A stretch of DNA of 37,990 bases from RZYP01 sp964386405 (lineage in GTDB: Bacteria > Bacillota > Negativicutes > Acidaminococcales > Acidaminococcaceae), in NCBI GenBank assembly GCA_964386405.1, contig CAYLRW010000007.1, positions 1 to 37,990 on the forward strand, in the 5' to 3' direction. Numbering within the stretch: position 1 is the stretch's first letter; each line of letters starts with the position of its first letter. The notes beneath the pieces are model-generated. The model did not search any database. It was given only the letters and a program-made list of their open reading frames with translations, and had not been told where the DNA came from. Position numbers and translations under genes: made by a program. Below are positions 8,742 through 15,961 of the stretch, piece after piece.

Positions 8742-9167
8742 ATGTTCAGTCCACAAATTACAACCATATTAAAAAGGCAATTGTTTTTTCTTGGTACAAT
8801 ATATGAAGATACTCCCCGAGTCAGACCAATGCGTCCATTTCTTGACGGCAACGAAAATATTTGGCTGATAAGCTACAAAGGCACTGAAAAAAACAAAGAG
8901 ATCGAGCGCAACAATCAGGTTGAACTCTGCACAGTAGATAATAATAATGTGCTTCGCCTGCAAGGCTTGCTTTTGCAGGAAAAAGATATCCGTTTGGAAG
9001 AAATAAAAGATATTCGGCAGCAAATTTTTGATAATCTGCCGCATGTTAAAGAAATTTTCAAAAGCGCCTCGGATTCAAACATGGTTGTCTATAAATTAAT
9101 CGTCAGGAACACTATCTTTCGCAGCTTAGACAGTGCCGATGTATCGGAACTTCATTTTAAGTTATAA
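8742..9167 (+). CDS. Pyridoxamine 5'-phosphate oxidase-fold flavoprotein
   Basis: A 141-residue protein of the split-barrel flavin-binding (PNPOx-like) superfamily, close in pattern to the small general-stress or NimA-like proteins. Typical features are the N-terminal helix and strand (ILKRQLFFLGTIYEDTPRVRPM), NIWLISYKGTEKNKEIERN (the usual 'nKxxqlrrNprv' region), VELCTVDNNNVLRLQG and the closing helix plus strand. Such proteins usually bind FMN or related cofactors. The substrate is not predictable, and true PNPOx activity is unlikely given the length. The start at 8742 has AAGGAGG seven bases upstream. It is followed by tspO on the same strand with a 42-bp gap. Confidence 0.8.
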   Translation: MFSPQITTILKRQLFFLGTIYEDTPRVRPMRPFLDGNENIWLISYKGTEKNKEIERNNQVELCTVDNNNVLRLQGLLLQEKDIRLEEIKDIRQQIFDNLPHVKEIFKSASDSNMVVYKLIVRNTIFRSLDSADVSELHFKL

Positions 9168-9209
9168 AGGTTGGAATGAATTTCTTGTTTATATAGGAGG
9201 GCTGCAATC

Positions 9210-9680
9210 ATGAAAAACATTTACAAATTTTTGTTGTCGCTCATCATTTGTTATAGTGCCGCAGCAATTGGCGGTATGTTCACTGCAACATCCGTAAGCA
9301 GTTGGTACGCGCATCTCATAAAGCCGGCCATTTCACCACCAAACTGGTTATTTGCACCAGTCTGGAATGTTTTATATTTCTTAATGGCAGTATCGCTATA
9401 TTTTGTCTTAGTCAGCGGCAAGCAAAAATATCAGAGCCTTGCACTGAAGGCTTTCTCTTTTCAGCTCATACTCAATATTGCTTGGTCCGCTGTTTTCTTC
9501 GGCTTGCAATCGCCGCTGGGAGGTTTAATTGTCATAGCATTCCTGCTGATGGCTATAATTGCCCAAATATTTATTTTCGGATATATATCAAGGCCAGCCT
9601 CTTTTTTGCTGATTCCTTACTTTGTTTGGGTTTGCTTTGCCAGTTATCTTAATTACCAGTTATATGTACTCAATCAATAA
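9210..9680 (+). CDS. tspO: TspO/MBR family membrane protein
   Basis: A 156-residue five-helix membrane protein of the TspO/peripheral benzodiazepine receptor family. The aromatic-rich family core is visible: SSWYAHLIKPAISPPNWLFAPVWNVLYFLMAVSL, with the conserved W, KP, PPxWxFxPVW pattern in and after helix 1, then NIAWSAVFFGLQSPLGG and SYLNYQLYVLN at the C-terminus. Family members bind porphyrins and cholesterol-like ligands and are linked to stress or tetrapyrrole handling, but the bacterial role is not settled. TATAGGAGGGCTGCAATC before the ATG at 9210 is a strong ribosome site. It may be cotranscribed with the PNPOx-fold gene. Confidence 0.92.
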   Translation: MKNIYKFLLSLIICYSAAAIGGMFTATSVSSWYAHLIKPAISPPNWLFAPVWNVLYFLMAVSLYFVLVSGKQKYQSLALKAFSFQLILNIAWSAVFFGLQSPLGGLIVIAFLLMAIIAQIFIFGYISRPASFLLIPYFVWVCFASYLNYQLYVLNQ

Positions 9681-9766
9681 AGTGTTCATAAGCAATGCAA
9701 AATTAGTTTCATAAAAAATCATATCTTTTTCATGAAAAACTATCGTATACAGAAAGGGCATAACAA

Positions 9767-10456
9767 GTGAAACTATACGCTATTGGAGATTTGCATCTTT
9801 CCGGCAATCCGCCGACAAAACCAATGACAATTTTTGGTGAACACTGGAATGATCATTGGCATAAGATAAAAGCATCATGGTTGTCTTTAGTCCACGCCGA
9901 AGACGCAGTAATATTGTGCGGCGATATTTCTTGGGGTATGCATCTTGATGAAGCTCTTGCCGATCTCAACGCAATTGCTGATTTGCCAGGCAAAAAAATC
10001 ATACTTCGTGGTAATCACGATTACTGGTGGAGCACCATAAAAAAAATGACCAATGCCACCAACGAAAATTTTCTCTTCTTACAGAATAACTTCTTTGCCA
10101 TTGGCAATACGGCTATTTGCGGCACTCGCGGCTGGAACCTGCCTGGCAACGAATTCTTCACACCTGAAGATGAAGCGATCTACAGACGCGAATGTCTACG
10201 TTTGGAAGCATCACTCCAGCTCGCTAGTGCGGCAGGCTTCTCGGACATAGTAGTAGCACTACATTATCCGCCGCTCTATACCGGTGTTGAAGATTCTGGT
10301 TTCACTGAACTTTGCGAAAAGTATCAGGTGCGAACCTGCATCTTCGGACACGTTCACGGCGAAGACGCCAAAAACGCTTTTCAAGGTTTAAAAGCAGGGA
10401 TCAATTATCAAATTGTTGCAGCTGATGCTGTAAATTTCAGTTTGCAAGAGATATAA
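9767..10456 (+). CDS. Metallophosphoesterase (calcineurin-like phosphohydrolase)
   Basis: A 229-residue cytoplasmic protein with the complete dimetal phosphoesterase motif series: IGDLHLSG (D-x-H) near residue 8, CGDISWG (GD), LRGNHDYWW (GNHD), ALHYPP (H) and FGHVHG (GHxH). It resembles the group of small predicted phosphohydrolases in Firmicutes whose N-terminus reads MKxYAIxDLHLS and carries a KPMxIFG element, as here. The natural substrate is unknown. The start is GTG at 9767, with AGAAAGGG upstream, which keeps the first metal-binding motif at the usual distance from the N-terminus. It is followed by a bidirectional terminator. Confidence 0.9.
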   Translation: MKLYAIGDLHLSGNPPTKPMTIFGEHWNDHWHKIKASWLSLVHAEDAVILCGDISWGMHLDEALADLNAIADLPGKKIILRGNHDYWWSTIKKMTNATNENFLFLQNNFFAIGNTAICGTRGWNLPGNEFFTPEDEAIYRRECLRLEASLQLASAAGFSDIVVALHYPPLYTGVEDSGFTELCEKYQVRTCIFGHVHGEDAKNAFQGLKAGINYQIVAADAVNFSLQEI

Positions 10457-10469
10457 AAAAGGATAGAAA

Positions 10470-10506
10470 AAGCGCAGCAAAAATTATTTTGCTGCGCTTA
10501 ATTTTT
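10470..10506. terminator. Bidirectional terminator between phosphoesterase and sufB
   Basis: A 13-bp perfect stem AAGCGCAGCAAAA / TTTTGCTGCGCTT with a four-base loop, AATTTTTT after it on the plus strand and TTTTTC on the minus strand. It serves two convergent genes. Confidence 0.88.
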
Positions 10507-10512
10507 TACTTT

Positions 10513-11727
10513 TTACATACCCTTATTCAAACTAAAAGCGTCAAGGGTATCATTAATTTTTTTCGCCAAGCTATCTGGTAATCCTTCAATATTTATGTTC
10601 AGGAAGCCACGTACAATAATTGCCGTTGCCTCTTCTTCACTCAATCCTCTGGCCATCAAATACTCAATTTCTTCCGGTGCAATACGACCGACTGCTGCCT
10701 CATGGCTGAGTTCAGCATTACCGGTATGCGCATCAAGTTCAGGAATCGCATAGATCCGTCCTTCATTGCTGAGCATCAGGCCATTACATTCCAAATGCGC
10801 ACGTACACCCTCAGACATACCCGCCAACAGGCCACGGTTTATGATGGTACCGCCGGTCGATAATGACCGCGTGATTATTTCTGCTCTGGTGCCGGGAACC
10901 TCCAGAATAGACTTGCCGCCTATATCCAAATGGGAGCCTTTCGGCGCAACCAAAATGGAATTCAGCCTTGCTACCGCACCTTTGCCCACTAATCTTGTAG
11001 TTGGATACATTTGCACATCTTTAACGCGTTCCAAACAAACATAGTTGGAAGTGTACTGGGCATCCTCGCCGACAATAGCAACTGTACGCGGGCGGACTGC
11101 TACATTTTCGCCCCAGTTATGAATCATGGTAAAAGATAGCTTAGCTCCTTTTTCCACAAAGAATTCGCTGATACCAATGTGCACACCATTTTCAACAGAA
11201 GGGTCACTGGCACAACCAGAGATTATGTTGAGCTCCGCACCTTCTTCAATGATAACTACGTTATGCACTCTTTGCAACTGGTCTTCATGTCCGATAAAAA
11301 CGCAGGCTTGCAACGGAGCACTTATTTTATGACCGGCACGTACTCTGATAAAATATCCTTGCTCTCTTTCCGTTGCTGTTTTAGCAGTATATTTATCAGT
11401 ATCAGGTGCAACCGCTTTCCACCAGTATTTTTCAACAAGCTCCGGATGTTTTTTTGCTGCGTCACCGGTATTCATGAGTTCCAGTGGAGTTTCTTTTTCT
11501 ACTTCTACCTGTACCGGCGTATTGTCAACCTGAATGAAAGTTGCACTACGGCCTTCTCCGTCAAGTTCTATACCTACTTTAGCAAGTTTCGTTTTACCTC
11601 CTGCCGTCAGGTCTTCGGTGCTTTTAGTTCTGGCTTCGTCATTATCATCATATTTGCTTAAATCAATATCATCGCCATAAAGAGCTTTTTTCTCCAGTGC
11701 TGCTTCCAGATTTTTTTTGTCAGCCAT
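10513..11727 (-). CDS. sufB: SufB/SufD family Fe-S cluster scaffold protein
   Basis: A 404-residue beta-helix protein of the SufB/SufD family and partner of the SufC ATPase. The C-terminal half shows the family core: GGTIINRGLLAGM, HLECNGLMLSNEG with a Cys aligned to the SufB cluster-assembly cysteine, and AELSHEAAVGRI with nearby Glu and His, then IEYLMARGLSEEEA. These residues favour SufB-like over SufD-like function. The protein is shorter than E. coli SufB (about 495), and no sufD, sufS or sufU lies beside it, so this is a reduced SufC-SufB unit of the kind found in anaerobic Firmicutes and archaea. Its start overlaps the sufC stop by one base (TAATG). Confidence 0.93.
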   Translation of the reverse strand: MADKKNLEAALEKKALYGDDIDLSKYDDNDEARTKSTEDLTAGGKTKLAKVGIELDGEGRSATFIQVDNTPVQVEVEKETPLELMNTGDAAKKHPELVEKYWWKAVAPDTDKYTAKTATEREQGYFIRVRAGHKISAPLQACVFIGHEDQLQRVHNVVIIEEGAELNIISGCASDPSVENGVHIGISEFFVEKGAKLSFTMIHNWGENVAVRPRTVAIVGEDAQYTSNYVCLERVKDVQMYPTTRLVGKGAVARLNSILVAPKGSHLDIGGKSILEVPGTRAEIITRSLSTGGTIINRGLLAGMSEGVRAHLECNGLMLSNEGRIYAIPELDAHTGNAELSHEAAVGRIAPEEIEYLMARGLSEEEATAIIVRGFLNINIEGLPDSLAKKINDTLDAFSLNKGM

Positions 11728-12524
11728 TATAATCCACCTCCGCAGCCTTTATTAATGCAGTGTTCATAGCCTTTTTGACAAATACAGGAAAACATTTCCA
11801 TAGGGTCTCCGCTGCAGGATAATGTCCCATCGAAAAGTATATGTGCTTTGGTAGCTGGAATATATTTCAAGATATGTCCAAGATGGGTAATGACTAATCC
11901 GGAGTTTTGACTTTCTTCCAATGGATTTACCTTACCAGGCAGATTGCCCCCGAAATGCGGGCAGCAGCCTTTTTCACACTGACAAGATTTACCAGATAGT
12001 ATATACCTTGCCGCACGGCCAACCAAGGCAATATTTTCCACATCAACACCGGACTCCGGCTCATCCAGGAGCAAGAGCTCTGGTTTTTGGGCCATCAATT
12101 GCAACAATTCCGACCGTTTTATCTCACCACCGGAAAAACCATCATTAACTGAACGATCCAGATGCTCGCTCAGGCCCATCCACTCAGCCATAATTTCTGC
12201 TTCTTCGGGTGTTGCACCACAAATCTGTACCATCTGACGCAAGCTCAAGCCTCGAATTGTAGGCGGTCGTTGAATCATAACGCCAATTCCAAGTTTTGCT
12301 CTTTCATGCAGTGGCATCTCAGTAATATCCTGACCTTTAAAATAAATTTTTCCCTGCGTTACCTTATACCGTTCAAACCCCATAATAGCTCCGATCAAAG
12401 TGGACTTTCCAGTTCCATTAGGGCCATACAGTACATGTACTTCACCTTTTGGTATATGTAAGTTAATATCATGAAGAATAACTTTATCATTAATAGCTAT
12501 AGACAAATTTTCAATTCTCAGCAT
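11727..12524 (-). CDS. sufC: SufC ABC-type ATPase for Fe-S cluster assembly, cysteine-rich C-terminal part
   Basis: A 265-residue ABC ATPase that drives SufB. Walker A is GPNGTGKST at 34-42, the signature is FSGGEIKRSE, Walker B/D-loop is LLLLDEPESGVD, and the switch His is in VITHLGHIL. I chose the ATG at 12524 because AGGAGGAAAGG lies before it and MLRIENLSI is the usual SufC N-terminus. The longer frame to 12566 adds an unrelated peptide. Unusually, there is a cysteine insertion between Walker B and the H-loop (SCQCEKGCCPHFGG), and the C-terminus adds CSG, SCIC, HC and GC, giving about ten Cys in the last 90 residues. These could bind metal or a cluster, which is an inference. Confidence 0.93.
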   Translation of the reverse strand: MLRIENLSIAINDKVILHDINLHIPKGEVHVLYGPNGTGKSTLIGAIMGFERYKVTQGKIYFKGQDITEMPLHERAKLGIGVMIQRPPTIRGLSLRQMVQICGATPEEAEIMAEWMGLSEHLDRSVNDGFSGGEIKRSELLQLMAQKPELLLLDEPESGVDVENIALVGRAARYILSGKSCQCEKGCCPHFGGNLPGKVNPLEESQNSGLVITHLGHILKYIPATKAHILFDGTLSCSGDPMEMFSCICQKGYEHCINKGCGGGL

Positions 12525-12557
12525 ATAAAACCTTTCCTCCTCTCGCTTATTAATCAA

Positions 12558-12586
12558 AGTATACAATATTGCTTAGGTTTAGTCCA
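12558..12586 (-). promoter_or_regulatory. sufC: Probable sufCB promoter
   Basis: On the minus strand TGGACT (12581-12586) and TATACT (12558-12563) are 17 bases apart, about 34 bases before the sufC start. This is a good match to a housekeeping sigma promoter (four and five of six positions). Confidence 0.6.
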
Positions 12587-12618
12587 CATTATAAGCCTGC
12601 TTTCTTTGATTTTCGTGC

Positions 12619-12647
12619 TGGAAATGCCTCAGGCAATATAGTATAAT
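12619..12647 (+). promoter_or_regulatory. Probable promoter of the CsoR-family gene
   Basis: A perfect TATAAT -10 (12642-12647) follows a weak TGGAAA -35 (12619-12624) by 17 bases. Transcription would start close to the G-tract operator at 12657-12675. Confidence 0.6.
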
Positions 12648-12656
12648 GTTTCAAGA

Positions 12657-12675
12657 CCCATCCGGCGGGGGTGGG
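12657..12675 (+). promoter_or_regulatory. G-tract inverted-repeat operator, CsoR-family type
   Basis: CCCATCCGGCGGGGGTGGG is an imperfect inverted repeat (CCCA..C / G..TGGG) around a G-tract, the general form of CsoR/RcnR/CstR family operators. It lies just downstream of the -10 and 18 bases before the repressor start, so autorepression is likely. The repressor assignment comes from the adjacent gene, not from binding data. Confidence 0.6.
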
Positions 12676-12692
12676 CAGAGGAGGAAGACAAA

Positions 12693-12962
12693 ATGCTTAA
12701 TATAGAAGCTGAAAAAGCTATTCTGACAAGACTAAAAACTGTCAAAGGTCATATTGCCGGCATAGAACGTATGGTCGAAAACAAAGAGGATTGTGCTGAC
12801 ATTTTAGTACAAATATCAGCTACCCGCTCCGCCATAGAAAAAATCGGCATTTATCTTTTGGAAAACAATGCCAAGGATTGTCTCTGCAGCGAGATAAAAT
12901 CGGTTGAAGAAAAAGAACGCATTCAAAAAACCGTTAAACAGATTATTTCTTTTTTGAAATAA
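12693..12962 (+). CDS. CsoR/FrmR-family repressor with CstR-like Cys pattern
   Basis: An 89-residue all-helical repressor of the CsoR/RcnR/FrmR/CstR family (ILTRLKTVKGHIAGIERMVE, then KEDCADILVQISATRSAIEKI). Copper-sensing CsoR needs a Cys-His-Cys set. Here the positions read Cys34, Asn59 (where CsoR has His) and Cys63, with an extra Cys65. Cys-Asn-Cys is the pattern of CstR, the persulfide sensor, and the flanking ISATRSAIEKI and LLENNAKDC match CstR better than CsoR. I therefore favour a dithiol sensor of reactive sulfur over a copper sensor, without being certain. AGAGGAGG precedes the ATG. The gene is divergent from sufCB and is followed by lgt after an 18-bp gap. Confidence 0.85.
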   Translation: MLNIEAEKAILTRLKTVKGHIAGIERMVENKEDCADILVQISATRSAIEKIGIYLLENNAKDCLCSEIKSVEEKERIQKTVKQIISFLK

Positions 12963-12980
12963 CAGAATTCAGGAGGCATT

Positions 12981-13784
12981 ATGCATCAATATCTTTTTCA
13001 CATTGGGGATTTTCCTATCCGTATGTACGGACTGGTACTTTGCATGAGTATTTTTCTGGCAACGGGAGTTGCTTATTTTTTAGCTAAACAAGACGGACGC
13101 TGGCATACGCATGTAGCTGACATAGGTATCTATGGTGGTTTTGCGGGCATTATCGGTGGCCGCCTCTGGGATGTATTCTTCTTTGACTGGGAATATTACA
13201 GTCATCACCTTTTGGAGATTCCTTTTGTCTGGCAAGGCGGCATGGCTGTACAAGGTGGTATGATAGCAGGCGTGCTTGCAGGTTTTGTTTATTGCAAGAA
13301 ACACCAAATTGATGCTGTCGCACTTTTGGATATCGTCACACCTGCCTTGATTATCGGTCAGTCCATCGGACGCATGGCTAATCTTTTAAATGGTGATGCC
13401 TTTGGCTCACCAACAGGCGGTAACTTTGGTTTGGTTTATCCGGAGGGTACTCTTGCTTATAGAACTTACGGCAGCGCACCGCTCTGGCCTGCAGAAGTCT
13501 GGGAAGGACAGCTTGATATTGTTATTTTCGCGTTATTGCTCCTTTTCCGCACTACTAATCACGCCCGTGGCCAAGTAGCACTTCTTTATGTGATGTTATA
13601 TTCTGCTGTACGTTTTGGTTTGGAAATGTTACGCGGTGATTACACTGAGCCTTTCCTTTTCGGTTTAAAGTCAGCACAAGCCACAAGCCTCGCCTTCATT
13701 ATAGTTGCCGCAATCCTCTTTGTGTGGGTTGGCCGCAGCAAACCTGAAGAAACTCCAAAACCAGTTTCCAAGAAAAGAAAATGA
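12981..13784 (+). CDS. lgt: Prolipoprotein diacylglyceryl transferase
   Basis: A 267-residue inner-membrane enzyme that transfers diacylglycerol from phosphatidylglycerol to the lipobox cysteine of prolipoproteins. Seven transmembrane segments fit. Family landmarks are the N-terminal IGDFPIRMYGLVL, GGRLWDVFF, the VWQGGMAVQGG loop, the signature GQSIGRMANLLNGDAFGSPT and the late Arg in YSAVRFGLEMLRGD. In the signature the usual Glu of GNFxNxE is Asp (NGD), a conservative change. A basic tail (KPVSKKRK) ends the protein. AGGAGG precedes the ATG at 12981. It follows the CsoR-family gene closely and may share its transcript, although lgt is normally constitutive. Confidence 0.95.
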   Translation: MHQYLFHIGDFPIRMYGLVLCMSIFLATGVAYFLAKQDGRWHTHVADIGIYGGFAGIIGGRLWDVFFFDWEYYSHHLLEIPFVWQGGMAVQGGMIAGVLAGFVYCKKHQIDAVALLDIVTPALIIGQSIGRMANLLNGDAFGSPTGGNFGLVYPEGTLAYRTYGSAPLWPAEVWEGQLDIVIFALLLLFRTTNHARGQVALLYVMLYSAVRFGLEMLRGDYTEPFLFGLKSAQATSLAFIIVAAILFVWVGRSKPEETPKPVSKKRK

Positions 13785-13800
13785 AATCAGTATATGCAAA

Positions 13801-13842
13801 GATAAGACCTGAGTTCCATGGAACTCAGGTCTTATCTTATTT
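13801..13842. terminator. Bidirectional terminator between lgt and xth
   Basis: A perfect 36-base palindrome (16-bp arms GATAAGACCTGAGTTC, centre CATG) at 13801-13836, followed by a T-rich tract on the plus strand. It separates convergent lgt and xth and abuts the xth stop. Confidence 0.85.
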
Positions 13843-14589
13843 TAAGATCAAGCCTACAGGGCAGTGATCACTGCCCATAACATCTGTATAAATCAAACTA
13901 TCCGATATCCTGTCAGCAAAGCGATTAGAAACAACAAAATAATCAATTCGCCACCCTGCATTTTTTTCTCTCGCTTTAAACATATATGACCACCAAGTAT
14001 ATATTCCTTCCTTATCAGGATATAAATGGCGGAAAGAATCAATAAAACCAGCTTCTAACAATTCAGTCATTTTTGCTCTTTCTTCATCAGTAAAACCAGC
14101 ATTCTTATGATTTGTTTTAAAATTCTTTAAATCTATTTCTTTGTGGGCAACATTAAGGTCACCGCAGATAATTGTCGGTTTTTTCTCGTCCAGCCGTTTG
14201 ACATAAGCTCTGAAGGCATCTTCCCACTGCATACGGTAGTCGAGCCTGGCCAGTTCTCTCTGTGAATTAGGCGTATAAACATTAACAAGATAGAAGTCTT
14301 CAAATTCTGCCGTAATAACTCTGCCTTCCTGGTCATGTTCAGCAATACCTATATCATAACTGACACTTAAAGGCTTGATTTTCGTAAAAACAGCAGTCCC
14401 AGAATACCCCTTCTTCTCAGCACTATTCCAATATTCTTCAAAACCCGGGAAATCAAATTCTGCCTGCCCTTTTTGCATTTTGGTTTCCTGCACACAAAAA
14501 ATATCTGCTCCCGAAGCAACAAGAAAATCTTGAAACCCTTTGTTCATACAGGCACGCAGACCATTTACATTCCAAGAAATCAATTTCAT
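13837..14589 (-). CDS. xth: Exodeoxyribonuclease III / AP endonuclease
   Basis: A 250-residue base-excision repair enzyme of the ExoIII/ExoA branch of the endonuclease/exonuclease/phosphatase fold. All catalytic blocks are present: MKLISWNVNGLRA, CVQETKM with the metal-binding Glu, VYTPNS, CGDLNVAHKEIDL (Asp/Asn pair), GWRIDYFVVS, and the terminal GSDHCPVGL with the catalytic Asp-His. It cuts 5' of abasic sites and removes 3' blocking groups. Its start overlaps the upstream membrane-protein gene by four bases, so it is translated from the same mRNA as the two unknown genes behind it (14586-15577). Confidence 0.95.
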   Translation of the reverse strand: MKLISWNVNGLRACMNKGFQDFLVASGADIFCVQETKMQKGQAEFDFPGFEEYWNSAEKKGYSGTAVFTKIKPLSVSYDIGIAEHDQEGRVITAEFEDFYLVNVYTPNSQRELARLDYRMQWEDAFRAYVKRLDEKKPTIICGDLNVAHKEIDLKNFKTNHKNAGFTDEERAKMTELLEAGFIDSFRHLYPDKEGIYTWWSYMFKAREKNAGWRIDYFVVSNRFADRISDSLIYTDVMGSDHCPVGLILK

Positions 14590-15284
14590 TTTCTACTTCT
14601 CCTTATTTTTTTCTTTCTGATATTAAACCAGATATTTGTTAATAAAAATATTCCTATCAGCGATAGTGTCATCTGCCAATTTAAATACTTCAAGTATGCA
14701 AAATCAGCAACAAGTCCCAAGAAGGCTAGCATTACTAGAATTAAGCCAAAATTAAAATAACCTGTATTAATAGACAATAAGCCTTCTTTCAAAAATACGC
14801 AGCCCAACACAAGATAATAGCAGACAAACAATAGGGCTGCGTATAAAGGTCCGGCAAAAGCTGCAACTGCCAAAAAAGAACTTATGAAAACCACCATAGG
14901 CAAATAAAAAAACAACTTATATGAGCGACTTCCGAAATCTTCTTTTGAGAAAGAAGCCAGTGAGTAAAGCCAAGCCAAACCAGCACAAACAAAAAAAGCA
15001 GTTAGATAAGGCCCATTATCAAACCGAGTTGGCCAAAAATAAGGCACCAAAAGATGACTTCCTGCCAATAATGCACTTACTTCACCAAAACCAGTAAAAA
15101 TCTTTTGAACTATTGAATCTTCGCCAAATTGTTTAGCCCATATTGATAGAAGTGTCAAGCAAACAAGTAGCTGCAACCCAAAGAAACAGCAAAAAGAACC
15201 CCCTGCCATGCCCTGAACCAAAAGAGCAAAGCTTCCCAGCAACAATATTCCAATAGTTACAGTAGGTCCTTTATGAGTCAGCAT
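14586..15284 (-). CDS. Unknown multi-spanning membrane protein
   Basis: A 232-residue, strongly hydrophobic protein with about seven to eight predicted transmembrane segments (for example VTIGILLLGSFALLVQGM, LFFYLPMVVFISSFLAVAA and MTLSLIGIFLLTNIWF). It ends in a basic tail (NIRKKKIRRSRK) that probably faces the cytoplasm. I do not recognise a family motif. It shares overlapping start/stop signals with both neighbours: the 97-aa gene upstream (TAATG) and xth downstream (four-base overlap). This indicates one operon but not a shared function. It could be a small transporter or an envelope protein, and the sequence alone does not decide. Confidence 0.75.
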   Translation of the reverse strand: MLTHKGPTVTIGILLLGSFALLVQGMAGGSFCCFFGLQLLVCLTLLSIWAKQFGEDSIVQKIFTGFGEVSALLAGSHLLVPYFWPTRFDNGPYLTAFFVCAGLAWLYSLASFSKEDFGSRSYKLFFYLPMVVFISSFLAVAAFAGPLYAALLFVCYYLVLGCVFLKEGLLSINTGYFNFGLILVMLAFLGLVADFAYLKYLNWQMTLSLIGIFLLTNIWFNIRKKKIRRSRK

Positions 15285-15577
15285 TATCTTCTCAGTCCCA
15301 TCACCGCATCCTGTACTTCATCAACTTCTTTGAGGCATTGCAATAAAACCAAGACACTCTCATAATCACGCTCGTCCAAACATAAATCAATCTTTTGTTT
15401 TAAGCCAGCCCTCAAAGGCAGCAGCTTTTCGTTAAGGTTTTGGTAAAACCAATTCCCAGCTTCAATAATTTTTTCATTCTCGTTCTTGTCCATTTCATTT
15501 AACGCTGCTGCAAATCTTTGCACACAGCTTTTAATGCTTTCTATACCTTTATCAAATTCAATTTTATCTACTTTCAA
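15284..15577 (-). CDS. Unknown small helical protein
   Basis: A 97-residue, charged, probably all-helical soluble protein (FDKGIESIKSCVQRFAAALNEMDKNENEKIIEAG, then LRAGLKQKIDLCLDERDYESVLVLLQCLKEVDEVQD). No known motif is seen. The start is TTG at 15577, with CAGGAGG nine bases upstream. A possible promoter lies about 60 bases upstream (TTGAAA, 19-base spacer, perfect TATAAT). The stop overlaps the start of the next gene by one base, so it is the first gene of the operon that ends with xth. Confidence 0.7.
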   Translation of the reverse strand: MKVDKIEFDKGIESIKSCVQRFAAALNEMDKNENEKIIEAGNWFYQNLNEKLLPLRAGLKQKIDLCLDERDYESVLVLLQCLKEVDEVQDAVMGLRR

Positions 15578-15727
15578 CCTCGAATTCCTCCTGCCAGAAT
15601 TTCTTTAAATCTTGAACCTTTTATTTCATTATACATTATTTTCGGTAGTAACTTTCAACATATTTAGCATTAATTATAGTTCACATTTATTTCATAGATT
15701 TGCCCTTTGTTTGCCATATTTACATCC

Positions 15728-15912
15728 TATACTTTAAACATAGTAAGAGTTACCCCCTCTTACTATACCCTTCCCATTAAATCATCATAAACAACTTTCC
15801 CTTGAAGCAGCCGCTTACGGACCCCTCGTAGGCGGTTGTTTCTGTCTGGCGATAATCTTTTTTTACATGCAAAATCCATCATAGGCCAATAACTTTGCCT
15901 ATGATGGATTTT
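15728..15912 (+). ncRNA. Candidate small RNA with C-rich loops
   Basis: A gene-free stretch with the layout of a stand-alone sRNA on the plus strand. A TATACT -10 lies at 15728-15733, although the -35 is weak (TTTGTT, 16 bases upstream). A hairpin starts exactly at the expected 5' end (TAGTAAGA / TCTTACTA, 15741-15765, loop GTTACCCCC). A second long hairpin (about 16 bp including G-U pairs, 15804-15842) has the loop GACCCCT. Single-stranded CCCTTCCC and TTTCCC runs lie between them. A 16-bp terminator ends the unit (15871-15912) and is followed by a T-run. C-rich unpaired loops are used by many Gram-positive sRNAs to pair with Shine-Dalgarno sequences. No ORF with a ribosome site is present. 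Expression is inferred. Confidence 0.5.
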
Positions 15913-15917
15913 TTATT
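15871..15917 (+). terminator. Strong intrinsic terminator, best on the plus strand
   Basis: A perfect 16-bp stem AAAATCCATCATAGGC / GCCTATGATGGATTTT with a ten-base loop, followed by a T-run on the plus strand. The minus-strand exit (TTTTGCATG) is weaker, but it may also serve the 164-aa gene whose stop is at 15962. Confidence 0.85.
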
Positions 15918-15961
15918 TCATACATGATCCTATGTCACTATGCTATTCAAACTATAATAAT

